Below are positions 25,256-35,632 of a stretch of DNA of 64,000 nt, in pieces. Positions within the stretch are counted from its first letter, which is position 1. The number at the start of each line of letters is the position of its first letter. The position numbers were made by a program, and so were the translations under genes. This DNA is from Flavobacterium sp. (GTDB lineage: Bacteria > Bacteroidota > Bacteroidia > Flavobacteriales > Flavobacteriaceae): the NCBI RefSeq assembly GCF_024642105.1, contig NZ_JAHEBT010000053.1:186001-250000 (forward strand), read 5' to 3'. The notes below the pieces were generated by a model. That model was not told where the DNA came from, searched no databases, and was given only the letters and a program-made list of their open reading frames with translations.

Positions 25256-26443
25256 TTAAGAAATTACTCCCGAACCCACTAATTCCTCTCCTAAATGCCA
25301 AGCTACGAATTGTCCTTCGGTAATCGCTGATTGTGGTTCTTCAAAAGCGACATACATACCGGTTTCAAATTGGTACAAAGTGGCTTTTTGCAACGCTTGT
25401 CGGTAACGAATACGCGCCATTACTTCCATCGATTCGCCCTTGGCCAAAGCCAAATCGGTACGAACCCAATGCAATTCTGAATTAGCAATAAACAACGCTT
25501 TTCGGAATAACCCTGGATGTTGACTCGTCAAACCCGTATAAATCGTATTTGTTGCAACATCGGTTGCAATAATAAATAAAGGATCGGTTGTTCCTCCTAC
25601 ATTGAGTCCCTTGCGTTGCCCAATGGTGAAATAATGAGCGCCTTGGTGTTTGCCCACTACTTTTCCCATTTCAGGAGTATATTTGATTTTAGTGGCTTCA
25701 AACGCCAAACGTTCTTCTAACGAAAGTCCTTCAGGTTGAATGGACTGATACACGGGATGATTCTTGTCAATTTGAACAATCACACCTTCTTTGGGCTGTA
25801 ATTTTTGTTGTAAAAATTCAGGTAAACGTACTTTTCCGATAAAACACAATCCTTGAGAGTCTTTCTTTTCGGCGGTAATTAAATCCATCTCCGCCGCGAT
25901 TTCGCGTACTTCAGGTTTAGTTAAATTCCCGATAGGAAATAAGGCTTTCGCCAATTGCTCTTGCGACAACTGACATAAAAAATAAGATTGGTCTTTATTA
26001 ATATCGGCACCGGCTTTCAATTGATAAACTTTTTTACCGTCTACCTCTATTTCGCTTTTCTGGCAATAATGTCCAGTAGCCACATAATCAGCATCCAGAC
26101 TCATCGCAATTTTCATAAAAACGTCAAACTTGATTTCGCGATTACACAACACATCGGGATTTGGAGTACGTCCTTTTTCGTATTCGTTGAACATATAGTC
26201 CACGATTTTTTCTTTGTATTGTTCGCTTAAATCGACCGTTTGAAAAGGAATTCCTAGTTTTTCAGCTACTAAAAGCGCATCGTTACTATCCTCTAACCAC
26301 GGACATTCATTAGAAATAGTCACCGAGTCATCGTGCCAGTTTTTCATAAACAGACCAATCACTTCATAGCCTTGCTGCTGTAACAAATAAGCGGCAACAC
26401 TCGAATCAACACCTCCTGAAAGACCAACAACTACACGTTTCAT
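25256..26443 (-). CDS. mnmA: tRNA 2-thiouridine(34) synthase MnmA
   Basis: A 395-residue enzyme that thiolates U34 of Lys, Glu and Gln tRNAs with ATP and a sulfur relay. The PP-loop [15 protein letters not shown] spans 7-21. The two catalytic cysteines are C100 ([12 protein letters not shown]) and C200 (DSQGLCFIG). The C-terminal beta-barrel domains are complete. Length is normal. A consensus promoter element precedes it. Confidence 0.96.
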   Translation of the reverse strand: MKRVVVGLSGGVDSSVAAYLLQQQGYEVIGLFMKNWHDDSVTISNECPWLEDSNDALLVAEKLGIPFQTVDLSEQYKEKIVDYMFNEYEKGRTPNPDVLCNREIKFDVFMKIAMSLDADYVATGHYCQKSEIEVDGKKVYQLKAGADINKDQSYFLCQLSQEQLAKALFPIGNLTKPEVREIAAEMDLITAEKKDSQGLCFIGKVRLPEFLQQKLQPKEGVIVQIDKNHPVYQSIQPEGLSLEERLAFEATKIKYTPEMGKVVGKHQGAHYFTIGQRKGLNVGGTTDPLFIIATDVATNTIYTGLTSQHPGLFRKALFIANSELHWVRTDLALAKGESMEVMARIRYRQALQKATLYQFETGMYVAFEEPQSAITEGQFVAWHLGEELVGSGVIS

Positions 26444-26471
26444 TTCTAATATATTAGGATTAAATGGGATG

Positions 26472-26479
26472 CAAAGTTA
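26472..26479 (-). promoter_or_regulatory. Promoter -7 element (TAACTTTG) for mnmA
   Basis: Minus-strand TAACTTTG, full match to TAnnTTTG, 28 nt before the mnmA start. Confidence 0.5.
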
Positions 26480-26502
26480 CGAAACATTTGCTTGAATTGA
26501 TT

Positions 26503-27204
26503 TTATTTAGTTGGGGAGATTTTGGATTTTTGAGACAAATCTGAACTGGATTTTTTTACTAATTTACCGTTTTCTAAAACGTCCCAAGTTCCTGTTTTTA
26601 AACCTTTGGCAAACATCCCTTTTGCAACAACAATTCCGCTATCATTTCTAAAAATAGCTAATCCGTCGTACTCGTTATTCTTAAAGAACGATTCCTCTAA
26701 AACAACCCCACTTTCGGTATACTTTTTATAAGCACCTTGCTTTAGGTTATTCACGTAATTAATTTGTTCGGCTACTTTTCCGTTAAGAAAATAAACCGTT
26801 CGTACACCTTCTAATTTTCCGTTTTTATAATTTTCGGTAGTCATTATAGCTGGTGAAGCATAATGATAGTATTTCCACTCTCCTTCAAAAAGTTTATTGA
26901 CTACTTTTCCTTCGCTCACTTTGTTTTTATTTTGGTCATAAAAAACAGTATAAGCCGAATTGTCTTTGGGGTTAAATTCACGCGTGGCAATTACATCTCC
27001 TTTTTGAGTATCATCAAAAAATTGAAAAACACCCACTTCTTTTCCATGTTCAAAAGTCCCTTGGTAACGAGGTCGTTTTGATTCTTCATACACCCCTTTC
27101 CAAAGGCCGTGTTTCAATCCTTTAGCATCTAGTTTATTGGACTCAGTTTGAGCGTGTAAAACACTAAAAAGTAAGGAGATCAAAAATACTATTATACTTC
27201 TCAT
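26503..27204 (-). CDS. Secreted YwqK/MORN-repeat protein
   Basis: A 233-residue protein with a signal peptide (about 1-18, LHAQ) and tandem MORN-like repeats of the form GLxHGxWKGxYExxxRxxYxGxF, spaced 20-25 residues through most of the chain (LKHGLWKGVYEESK, FEGEWKYY, LKQGAYKKYTE, LKTGTWDVLENG). Databases often label such proteins 'YwqK family antitoxin'. The export signal and lack of a toxin gene argue against an antitoxin role here. Function unknown. Confidence 0.75.
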   Translation of the reverse strand: MRSIIVFLISLLFSVLHAQTESNKLDAKGLKHGLWKGVYEESKRPRYQGTFEHGKEVGVFQFFDDTQKGDVIATREFNPKDNSAYTVFYDQNKNKVSEGKVVNKLFEGEWKYYHYASPAIMTTENYKNGKLEGVRTVYFLNGKVAEQINYVNNLKQGAYKKYTESGVVLEESFFKNNEYDGLAIFRNDSGIVVAKGMFAKGLKTGTWDVLENGKLVKKSSSDLSQKSKISPTK

Positions 27205-27250
27205 ATTTTATTTTGTACTACGGAATTATTATACTTAAAATTAGTGTTGC

Positions 27251-27283
27251 AAAAAAAATCCCGAAATGAATCGAGATTTTTTT
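27251..27283 (-). terminator. Intrinsic terminator of the pyrG-yidC unit
   Basis: AAAAAATC-c-CGA/TCG-a-GATTTTTT hairpin with one mismatch and T-runs on both strands, just after the yidC stop. Confidence 0.7.
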
Positions 27284-27287
27284 GAAA

Positions 27288-29192
27288 TTATTTTTTGTTG
27301 CGTTGCGCTTTCTGAGCTTCGGCTTGTTCCATTGCTTCTTGCAATTTTTGTTGGAACTTACTCGGTTTCTTTGGCGCTTTCAATTTGTTCTCTTGAATTT
27401 GAGCATGAATTTTATCACTATCGATAAAATACTTTTTGATGACAATCATAATTCCTATGGTAATCAAGTTTGAGATAAAGTTATACAAACTCAATCCAGC
27501 TCCGTAACTATTGAAGAAGAACAACATCATCAATGGCGAAACATAAATCATAATTTTCATCATTTTAGCCATATCAGGCATTCCTTCCTGTTGTGGCGCT
27601 GCCATTTGTTGGTCACCCGAAGTCATTTTCATGTAGAAGAAAATCGCAATTGCTGCCATAATTGGAAACAAACTAATATGATCTCCATACAAAGGAATAC
27701 GGAAAGGCAATTGGATTACTTCATCAAATGATGACAAATCATCTGCCCAAAGGAAGCTTTTTTGTCTCAACTCAAAAGCCGATGGAAAGAACTGAAATGA
27801 GGCATACATGAATGGCAATTGAATCAAAGCAGGAATACAACCAGCCATTGGATTTACACCTGCTTTGTTGTACAACTTCATCGTTTCTTGCTGTTTCTTC
27901 ATTGGGTCTTTTTTGAATTTCTCACCCAATTCAGTAATCTCAGGACGCAATACTTTCATTTTCGCTTGAGACAAAAATGATTTAAACGTAATTGGCGACA
28001 TCGCAATTTTAATCAAAATTGTAAATACAATAATGGCTATTCCATAAGCAATATAGGAACTCAAAAATCCAAATAATGGGATAAAAATAAATTTATTAAT
28101 CCATCCAAAAATTCCCCAACCTAAAGAAATTATTTTCTCTAAATTCTTATCGTAACTGTGTAATGTTTTATAATCTGTAGGTCCTAAGTACCAATTCATT
28201 TTATAATCCAATTCACCATTGGTGAATGCCAAAGGAATTTCAGCTTTAAATTGTTTAGTATAAATGGTATCTACTGCTTCGTCGTGAACTAAATTATTTG
28301 ATAGTAATTTAGATTTCTCAAAAGGGGTATTGGTTAACAAAATAGTTGAAAAGAAGTGTTGCTTGAAAGCAACATAAGTAGTTTTTTCAGCACTTTCTTC
28401 TTTATTTTCACCTTGACCTACATAATCAATTTTACCTTCTTCGTGCTCAAAATACACTTCTGTATATCTGTTTTCATACGAAATACTTTTTTCATTTCGA
28501 TAGGTTTTCAAACTCCATTCTAAATCCAATGGTTTGGCAGTATTCAATACTTTGTTCAACCCTTGAGAACGAACATCAAAGCCAATCATATAATCGTTTG
28601 GTTTCAAAATGTATTTGTATTCCAAATATTCATTAGCTCCCGCTTTCAATTTCATAGAAAGAATTTGATCTTCTCCTACTTTTGATATGCTTGGTTCAAA
28701 ATACAAATCTTTGGTATTCAAAGATCGGTTATCTGATGTTTGTAGAGTAATGTTCAAATTAGCATTATTATCTTTAATCAACTCTACTAACTGACCTGAG
28801 CCTTTTTTGAATTTTTCATATTTCTTCAAAACAGCTTCTACAATAAAACCTCCTTTGTTTGCAATTTTCAATTTTACAAGATCATTCTCGATGGTCGTAA
28901 AATCACCTTTAGCAGAAGGTAATGTTGCTGAATAAGCAAAGTTTCCTAATGTTTTTTGCAATTGAGCCAATTGAGTTGAATCGCCTGTAGTAGCAACAGC
29001 CACAGCAGCCTTCTCAATTGATTTTTGTGCCAATTCTTTTGCTTTAGCAGCTTGGGCAACCAATTCTTTTTTAGCTTTTTCAGCGGCAATAGCTTTAGGA
29101 TCAGGTTGATTTTGATACATAATCCAAATCAAGATTCCGAAAATCAATACAAAACCAATGATTGAATTCAGGTCAATTTTTTTTTCTTCCAT
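27288..29192 (-). CDS. yidC: Membrane protein insertase YidC
   Basis: A 634-residue inner-membrane insertase that folds Sec-dependent and independent membrane proteins. It has an N-terminal membrane anchor (about 8-25), a large periplasmic beta-sandwich domain (about 75-360), and the core of five helices with YGIAIIVFTILIKIAMSPIT, MAGCIPALIQLPFMYASFQF and a basic C-terminal tail rich in K/Q/A. The domain order is that of Gram-negative YidC. It lies 44 nt after pyrG and is probably cotranscribed. Confidence 0.95.
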   Translation of the reverse strand: MEEKKIDLNSIIGFVLIFGILIWIMYQNQPDPKAIAAEKAKKELVAQAAKAKELAQKSIEKAAVAVATTGDSTQLAQLQKTLGNFAYSATLPSAKGDFTTIENDLVKLKIANKGGFIVEAVLKKYEKFKKGSGQLVELIKDNNANLNITLQTSDNRSLNTKDLYFEPSISKVGEDQILSMKLKAGANEYLEYKYILKPNDYMIGFDVRSQGLNKVLNTAKPLDLEWSLKTYRNEKSISYENRYTEVYFEHEEGKIDYVGQGENKEESAEKTTYVAFKQHFFSTILLTNTPFEKSKLLSNNLVHDEAVDTIYTKQFKAEIPLAFTNGELDYKMNWYLGPTDYKTLHSYDKNLEKIISLGWGIFGWINKFIFIPLFGFLSSYIAYGIAIIVFTILIKIAMSPITFKSFLSQAKMKVLRPEITELGEKFKKDPMKKQQETMKLYNKAGVNPMAGCIPALIQLPFMYASFQFFPSAFELRQKSFLWADDLSSFDEVIQLPFRIPLYGDHISLFPIMAAIAIFFYMKMTSGDQQMAAPQQEGMPDMAKMMKIMIYVSPLMMLFFFNSYGAGLSLYNFISNLITIGIMIVIKKYFIDSDKIHAQIQENKLKAPKKPSKFQQKLQEAMEQAEAQKAQRNKK

Positions 29193-29236
29193 TTTACTTT
29201 TAAAATAGTTATTGTTTTTAGAAACGGGGTATTCTA

Positions 29237-30856
<1,620 letters not shown>

Positions 30857-30889
30857 TTAGTTTGTATTGTAGTTGTGTAAAAAACGTCG

Positions 30890-30897
30890 CAAAAATA
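30890..30897 (-). promoter_or_regulatory. Promoter -7 element (TATTTTTG) for pyrG
   Basis: Minus-strand TATTTTTG, full match to TAnnTTTG, 39 nt before the start codon. Confidence 0.5.
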
Positions 30898-30999
30898 CAA
30901 TTATAAATTGAGAAAATGCGAATTTAAAAATGTGAAAATGTAAAATTTTATACTATTATTTCTCTGCGCTATCAATCCAATAATTTTACTTTTTATTCA

Positions 31000-31233
31000 T
31001 CAAATTAGTTTTGGATAACGCTTTTTTATGTTGCGAATTAAATCTTCTAATCCGTTTAATTTTAATTCATACACCAATTGCAATTGTTGTCCTAACTCCC
31101 CTTTTGGAAATCCCTTATTGTTGTACCAAACCACATAATATTCCGGCAAATCAATCAAATGCCAACCTTCGTATTTCCCAAAGGGCATTTTAGTATGCGC
31201 TAATTTAATGAGTTGTTTTTGGTCGTTTTCCAT
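31000..31233 (-). CDS. DUF3820 family protein
   Basis: A 77-residue cytoplasmic protein with the DUF3820 core MPFGKYEGWHLIDLPEYYVVW (about 16-36), in which the FGKYKG-like turn and the xLPxxYLxW stretch are conserved. Related to a domain found beside exonucleases, but stand-alone here. Its start is 7 nt after the stop of the periplasmic-binding-like gene, so it is the last gene of that unit. Confidence 0.8.
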   Translation of the reverse strand: MENDQKQLIKLAHTKMPFGKYEGWHLIDLPEYYVVWYNNKGFPKGELGQQLQLVYELKLNGLEDLIRNIKKRYPKLI

Positions 31234-31240
31234 ATCGGAT

Positions 31241-32425
31241 TTACTTTGCTACTTTAACTGTCAAGTCAGCATCGTAATACAAAAGATACAATCCTTTGTT
31301 AGCAAAACCTCCCGTTTCATTTTTGAAATAATCAAACTTACTTTCTACTTGTTCCGTTACTTGGGTAGAGGCACTTTCAGAATAGTTATTCGATTGAGAC
31401 AAACGCATCAACGCATCAAAAGTCACGTCAAAACCTCGAGTAGCAAACGCATTAGGAGTTACCTTATTTTTTAATTTGTAATTCTTTTCGAATATTACAG
31501 CTTCCGGACTGTTGTTTTCGCGTGTCATTGATGGATATAGTAATTTTAATTGCATCAAATTAGCAAACTCAATCTCATCGGTATCCAAAGTTTCATTGGG
31601 TTCCAGAATCACAAGTTGGATTGCACATTCTTTTAGTTTGGATAAAAGTAGTTTTAATGTTGCTTTAATTAAAACTGTGCTTTCCGTCTCTAGCACAACA
31701 TAATTTATTCTGTCTTTTTGCAATTTACTCGACAAACTTTCAGGAATTAATGCTCCTATTTCCGTTAAACTTACTAATCGAACGTCTTTTTGATTTTCTA
31801 CAATGTATTTTTTAACCGATACTTTCTTCTTATCCACCACCGCAATGATATTTCCATTTTTGGAGTGCATAAAATCAAAAATAGCGGAACGAAGTAACGA
31901 AGTCGATGTAATCGTTTGAAACAGATTTGGATACGATTTCCCCATTTCTTTTGATAACGGCGAAATAACCACTACTTGATTAGCGCTCAACAATTCGGCT
32001 GTTTTCTCTACATTTGTTTGATAAAAAGGCCCTATCACTGCTGAAAAATTCTCTAAATGGTGGTCGGCAATCAGTTTGGCTACATTCGAACTATTTTTGG
32101 TTTCTTCCGAATCGAAAACACTAACATCTACCGTAACGCCTAATTGCTTCGCTGAGTCAATCGCTACCAATGCCCCCGAATAAAAATCCAAAGTCATGTT
32201 CAAAAACTTGTCTTTTTTTAAGCGGTCTGCAATAGTATTCACAGTATCTCCTTGTACCTTAGCCAAGTTGAAAGGCAACAGCAGAGCCAGCTTCTTCGAT
32301 TGATTTACCAAAGGTTTTTCTAACTGTAACCTACTATTTTGGATTGGAATTACATTAGTTTCTTGGGCGCTAATTACATTGGCAAACAAAAGTCCAACAA
32401 TAAGTATTTTGAAAAAACAGTTCAT
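31241..32425 (-). CDS. Periplasmic-binding-protein-like (type 1 fold) exported protein
   Basis: A 394-residue exported protein with a signal peptide (about 1-20, ending ISAQ). The mature chain has a type 1 periplasmic-binding / receptor ligand-binding fold pattern: KLALLLPFNLAKVQGDT, then LIADHHLENFSAVIGPFYQTNVEKTAEL and VVVISPLSKEMGKSYPNLFQT. In many Flavobacteriia the equivalent gene beside guaA also has N-terminal LysM domains; none are visible here. It may bind a cell-wall fragment or amino acid. No ABC transporter genes are adjacent. Confidence 0.7.
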   Translation of the reverse strand: MNCFFKILIVGLLFANVISAQETNVIPIQNSRLQLEKPLVNQSKKLALLLPFNLAKVQGDTVNTIADRLKKDKFLNMTLDFYSGALVAIDSAKQLGVTVDVSVFDSEETKNSSNVAKLIADHHLENFSAVIGPFYQTNVEKTAELLSANQVVVISPLSKEMGKSYPNLFQTITSTSLLRSAIFDFMHSKNGNIIAVVDKKKVSVKKYIVENQKDVRLVSLTEIGALIPESLSSKLQKDRINYVVLETESTVLIKATLKLLLSKLKECAIQLVILEPNETLDTDEIEFANLMQLKLLYPSMTRENNSPEAVIFEKNYKLKNKVTPNAFATRGFDVTFDALMRLSQSNNYSESASTQVTEQVESKFDYFKNETGGFANKGLYLLYYDADLTVKVAK

Positions 32426-32554
32426 ATAAATAAAATATTATTTTTTAACCATTAAGAAATTAAGAAAATTAAGTTGCACTTAATAAAGACAAATCGTTCT
32501 AAAAATACACCTCCCTTTATAATCCGTGACAAACTAACTCCTCTAAAACAATCG

Positions 32555-32590
32555 AACGGTATCAAATTTATGACAAAATCTGATACCGTT
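32555..32590. terminator. Inverted repeat downstream of guaA, weak terminator
   Basis: AACGGTATCA and TGATACCGTT form a perfect 10-bp stem with a 16-nt loop, 30 nt after the guaA stop. There is no good T-run on the minus strand, so it may be an mRNA-stabilising hairpin. The rest of the 194-bp gap (32426-32619) shows nothing else clear. Confidence 0.45.
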
Positions 32591-32619
32591 TCAATTACAA
32601 CTTTCAATTTAAGTGCTAA

Positions 32620-34149
32620 TTATTCCCACTCAATTGTGGCAGGTGGTTTTGAACTAATATCATATACCACACGGTTCACTCCTTTTACTTTATTAATGAT
32701 TTCATTCGAAATTTTCATCAAGAAATCATACGGTAAATGTACCCAATCCGCCGTCATACCATCAGTAGATTCTACGGCACGAAGCGCCACTACTTTTTCG
32801 TATGTACGCTCATCACCCATTACTCCGACACTATTTACTGGCAACAAGATAGCTCCCGCTTGCCAAACCTTATCGTACAATCCCCAAGATTTCAATCCTT
32901 CGATAAAAACTGAATCTACATCTTGTAAAATTTGTACTTTCTCTGGAGTAATATCCCCTAAGATTCGGATGGACAATCCTGGCCCTGGGAAAGGATGTCT
33001 TCCTAATAATTCTGGATCAATTCCTAAAGTAGCCCCTACTCTTCGTACCTCATCTTTGAAAAGCATACGCAAAGGTTCTACAATTTGTAATTTCATATAA
33101 TCAGGTAATCCACCCACATTATGGTGTGATTTAATCGTAGCCGAAGGTCCTTTTACTGAAACTGACTCGATTACATCTGGATAAATTGTTCCTTGCGCTA
33201 ACCATTTTACATCTTCAATCAAATGCGATTCATCATCAAAAACTTCAATGAATACACGTCCGATGATTTTACGTTTAGTTTCTGGATCACTCACTCCTGC
33301 CAATTCTGACAAGAAACGATCTCCAGCATCTACTCCTTTTACATTCAATCCCATTCCTTTGTACTGATTCAATACATTTTGGAATTCGTTTTTACGAAGT
33401 AAACCGTTATTAACAAAAATACAATACAAGTTTTTACCGATAGCTTGGTTCAATAAAACCGCAGCAACAGTTGAATCTACTCCACCAGAAAGACCTAAAA
33501 CTACTTTGTCATCTTGTAGTTTTTCTTTCAGTTCGGCTACCATATCCGTAACAAAAGTGTTAGGAGTAAAGTTTTGAGGTACCTCAGCAATGTTAACCAA
33601 AAAGTTTTCTAACATTTTTGTTCCTTCTGTCGAATGGAATACTTCTGGGTGGTATTGAATGGCATAGGTAGTTTCACCTTCAATTCGATACGCCGCAAAT
33701 TCTACATCGTGTGTACTAGCTAATTTAACTCCGTTAGTAGGCAAAGCTTTAATACTATCACTATGACTCATCCAAACTTGGCTGTTGGGAGAAATTCCTT
33801 GAAAGAAAACTTCATCTTCTTTGATAAAAGACAAATTCGCTCTTCCGTATTCTCTTGTATTAGAAGCAGCAACTTCTCCACCACTAAAGTGGGCTAAATA
33901 TTGCGCTCCATAACACACCGCTAACATAGGTAATTTACCTCTGATTTGAGATAAATCAGGGTGTGGCGCATCTTCTGAACGAACAGAAAAAGGACTTCCA
34001 CCTAAAATTACGGCTTTGTACGGTGATAAATCTGTTGGAAAATTGTTGTAAGGAAAAATTTCGCAGAATATATTTAATTCGCGAACTCTACGCGCAATAA
34101 GCTGTGTGTATTGCGACCCGAAATCTAAAATAAGTACGTTGTGTTGCAT
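32620..34149 (-). CDS. guaA: GMP synthase (glutamine-hydrolysing)
   Basis: A 509-residue enzyme converting XMP to GMP with glutamine and ATP. The N-terminal amidotransferase starts [21 protein letters not shown] and carries the nucleophile C79 ([10 protein letters not shown]); the ATP-pyrophosphatase domain has [16 protein letters not shown], and the dimerisation domain ends PATIEWE as in E. coli. Start chosen at ATG 34147-34149 (MQHNVLIL); a TTG two codons upstream is unlikely because it overlaps the promoter element. The -7 element lies only 3 nt upstream, suggesting a leaderless mRNA. Confidence 0.96.
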   Translation of the reverse strand: MQHNVLILDFGSQYTQLIARRVRELNIFCEIFPYNNFPTDLSPYKAVILGGSPFSVRSEDAPHPDLSQIRGKLPMLAVCYGAQYLAHFSGGEVAASNTREYGRANLSFIKEDEVFFQGISPNSQVWMSHSDSIKALPTNGVKLASTHDVEFAAYRIEGETTYAIQYHPEVFHSTEGTKMLENFLVNIAEVPQNFTPNTFVTDMVAELKEKLQDDKVVLGLSGGVDSTVAAVLLNQAIGKNLYCIFVNNGLLRKNEFQNVLNQYKGMGLNVKGVDAGDRFLSELAGVSDPETKRKIIGRVFIEVFDDESHLIEDVKWLAQGTIYPDVIESVSVKGPSATIKSHHNVGGLPDYMKLQIVEPLRMLFKDEVRRVGATLGIDPELLGRHPFPGPGLSIRILGDITPEKVQILQDVDSVFIEGLKSWGLYDKVWQAGAILLPVNSVGVMGDERTYEKVVALRAVESTDGMTADWVHLPYDFLMKISNEIINKVKGVNRVVYDISSKPPATIEWE

Positions 34150-34152
34150 GCG

Positions 34153-34160
34153 CAAAAATA
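34153..34160 (-). promoter_or_regulatory. Promoter -7 element (TATTTTTG) abutting guaA
   Basis: Minus-strand TATTTTTG, full match to TAnnTTTG, ends 3 nt before the guaA ATG. With a start site about 4-7 nt downstream, transcription would begin at or next to the ATG. Confidence 0.5.
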
Positions 34161-34207
34161 CTTTTTAAATTCGGAATTGAAAAATGGATTTTGAAAAAAA
34201 TATTTTT

Positions 34208-34900
34208 TTATTCTTTGACCAATAAAATCGTTGCTTTAAAGCCTGTCCCAAGGTTCCATTGGCTTGCCGAAATCAAACTTCCTTTATCATCATACACCCT
34301 AAATTCAGCTGTATTAGGACCTGAAGTTCCTTGATTTAATGCTTCGAAATCAATTTTATTAAATCCTTTTTCAAGCACAATTTCAAAACCTTTAAAAGCA
34401 CCTTCTAATGTTACCTGACTCTCAATAACTTTATCATTCAAATAGACTCGAATTACATCACCATCTACATATTCGGCATCACGATACATCACACGTGCTT
34501 TATCGGCTTTGGTTTTAAAATCTCCTAAATTTTGATTTCTTCGGTACACAATAGCACCGGGATCTTCGTCTTTTTTATTCAAACGCGCTTCCACTTCTGC
34601 TCCAGGTCTAATAAACTCATTTTTTGGCACCATCGAAAAAGTATTCGACTGTCCTAATTGATAGGTTTTGGCAGGAGAAGGTTTATTCACCATCGCATCC
34701 GGACTATTGAAAACGTTCGGTGCTTTAATAGAAGGGATATCCGAATTAGGTGGTGCTACTTTTTTAGGTTCGGCTGTCTTTTTAGGGGTAATCGGAAACT
34801 TTCCTACAGGAATTGCTCTGAACTTAGCACTAAACTCAGCCTGAGCTTGTCCTTGCCATGCCCATCCCATAATTGCAATACATAATAGTAATTGTTTCAT
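34208..34900 (-). CDS. Secreted hypothetical protein
   Basis: A 230-residue exported protein from ATG 34898-34900 (MKQLLLCIAIMGWAWQGQAQ, signal peptide). An upstream in-frame ATG at 34930 is rejected because it sits on the promoter element. The middle is proline/lysine-rich (about 35-75) and the C-terminal part is beta-rich (VDGDVIRVYLNDKVIESQVTLEG ... FRVYDDKGSLISASQWNLGTG), like an immunoglobulin-type domain. No family name recognised. It is 58 nt upstream of guaA on the same strand. Confidence 0.65.
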   Translation of the reverse strand: MKQLLLCIAIMGWAWQGQAQAEFSAKFRAIPVGKFPITPKKTAEPKKVAPPNSDIPSIKAPNVFNSPDAMVNKPSPAKTYQLGQSNTFSMVPKNEFIRPGAEVEARLNKKDEDPGAIVYRRNQNLGDFKTKADKARVMYRDAEYVDGDVIRVYLNDKVIESQVTLEGAFKGFEIVLEKGFNKIDFEALNQGTSGPNTAEFRVYDDKGSLISASQWNLGTGFKATILLVKE

Positions 34901-34929
34901 TATAAACCGAACTGATAAACTTGTGTCCA

Positions 34930-34937
34930 CAAAAATA
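34930..34937 (-). promoter_or_regulatory. Promoter -7 element (TATTTTTG) for the secreted protein gene
   Basis: Minus-strand TATTTTTG, full match to TAnnTTTG, 29 nt before the chosen ATG. It supports that start over the one at 34930. Confidence 0.5.
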
Positions 34938-35117
34938 GTATAAATACCTTTTGTGACTCACGTATTAGAAATTTCTTAACAAAATCTAGGTTGAAATTTC
35001 TAACAAATGATTTAAAAACGTGACATTATATAACCTCTTTTGTCAAAAAATCGAATTCCTAATTCATCCTATTATCGTAAATTGCACCACATAAATTATG
35101 TATTAAAAACATTCAAA

Positions 35118-35504
35118 ATGAAAAGAGAAAATATCTTGACAGGCTCACCATGGGAAGATAAAATGGGATATTGTCGTGCCGTTCGCATTGGAAATATCAT
35201 TGAAGTATCTGGAACTGTCGCTATTGTAGATGGCGAAAAAGTAAAAGCTGACGACGCACATGCACAAACCTTAAATATTTTAGAACGTGTAGAAAAAGTA
35301 TTGGAAGACCTAAACGTAAGTATGAAAGACGTCATTCGTACTCGCATCTTCACGACTGACATCAACACATTTGAAGCAGTTGCGACTGCACACGCTACTT
35401 TTTTCAAAGACATTAAACCTACTACTGGTTTTTATGAAATCAGTAAATTAGTTGCTCCAGAATATTTGGTAGAAATTGAATTTACAGCAGTCGTTGCTGA
35501 ATAA
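35118..35504 (+). CDS. RidA family protein (YjgF/YER057c/UK114)
   Basis: A 128-residue enamine/imine deaminase-like protein from ATG 35118 (MKRENILTGSPWEDKMGYCRAV). Family features: the N-terminal G-xx-WE-xx-GYSRAV variant, VSGTVAIVDG, and the C-terminal MKDVIRTRIFTTDI with the conserved Arg, then YLVEIEFTAV. This subgroup has EVSGT where typical RidA has SGQ. Upstream in-frame codons (from 35040) lack family similarity. Ends at a strong terminator. The substrate is uncertain. Confidence 0.88.
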   Translation: MKRENILTGSPWEDKMGYCRAVRIGNIIEVSGTVAIVDGEKVKADDAHAQTLNILERVEKVLEDLNVSMKDVIRTRIFTTDINTFEAVATAHATFFKDIKPTTGFYEISKLVAPEYLVEIEFTAVVAE

Positions 35505-35531
35505 TATAAAACGTACTTGCTAAAAAATAAG

Positions 35532-35564
35532 AAGCCGTAACTAATTTGGTTACGGCTTTTTTTA
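35532..35564 (+). terminator. Intrinsic terminator after ridA-like gene
   Basis: AAGCCGTAAC/GTTACGGCTT hairpin with a 7-nt loop followed by seven T. Confidence 0.9.
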
Positions 35565-35596
35565 TGCCGTTTTTTCAATGATTACTGAATTTAAAC

Positions 35597-35604
35597 TATT
35601 TTTG
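35597..35604 (+). promoter_or_regulatory. Promoter -7 element (TATTTTTG) for the CLC gene
   Basis: TATTTTTG, full match to TAnnTTTG, 28 nt before the ATG at 35633. No fluoride riboswitch-like fold is visible in the short leader. Confidence 0.5.
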
Positions 35605-35632
35605 AACCACATTTAATTCACTAAGCCAGAAT

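Noticed and set aside
26503..27204. Toxin-antitoxin system, because YwqK proteins are often named antitoxins.
   Set aside because: The protein has a signal peptide and MORN-like repeats, and there is no toxin gene beside it.
34901..34930. Upstream ATG for the secreted protein before guaA.
   Set aside because: It coincides with a perfect -7 element and would place ten residues before a good signal peptide.
35565..35632. Fluoride riboswitch before the CLC gene.
   Set aside because: The leader is only 68 nt and lacks the GC-rich pseudoknot core expected of that RNA.
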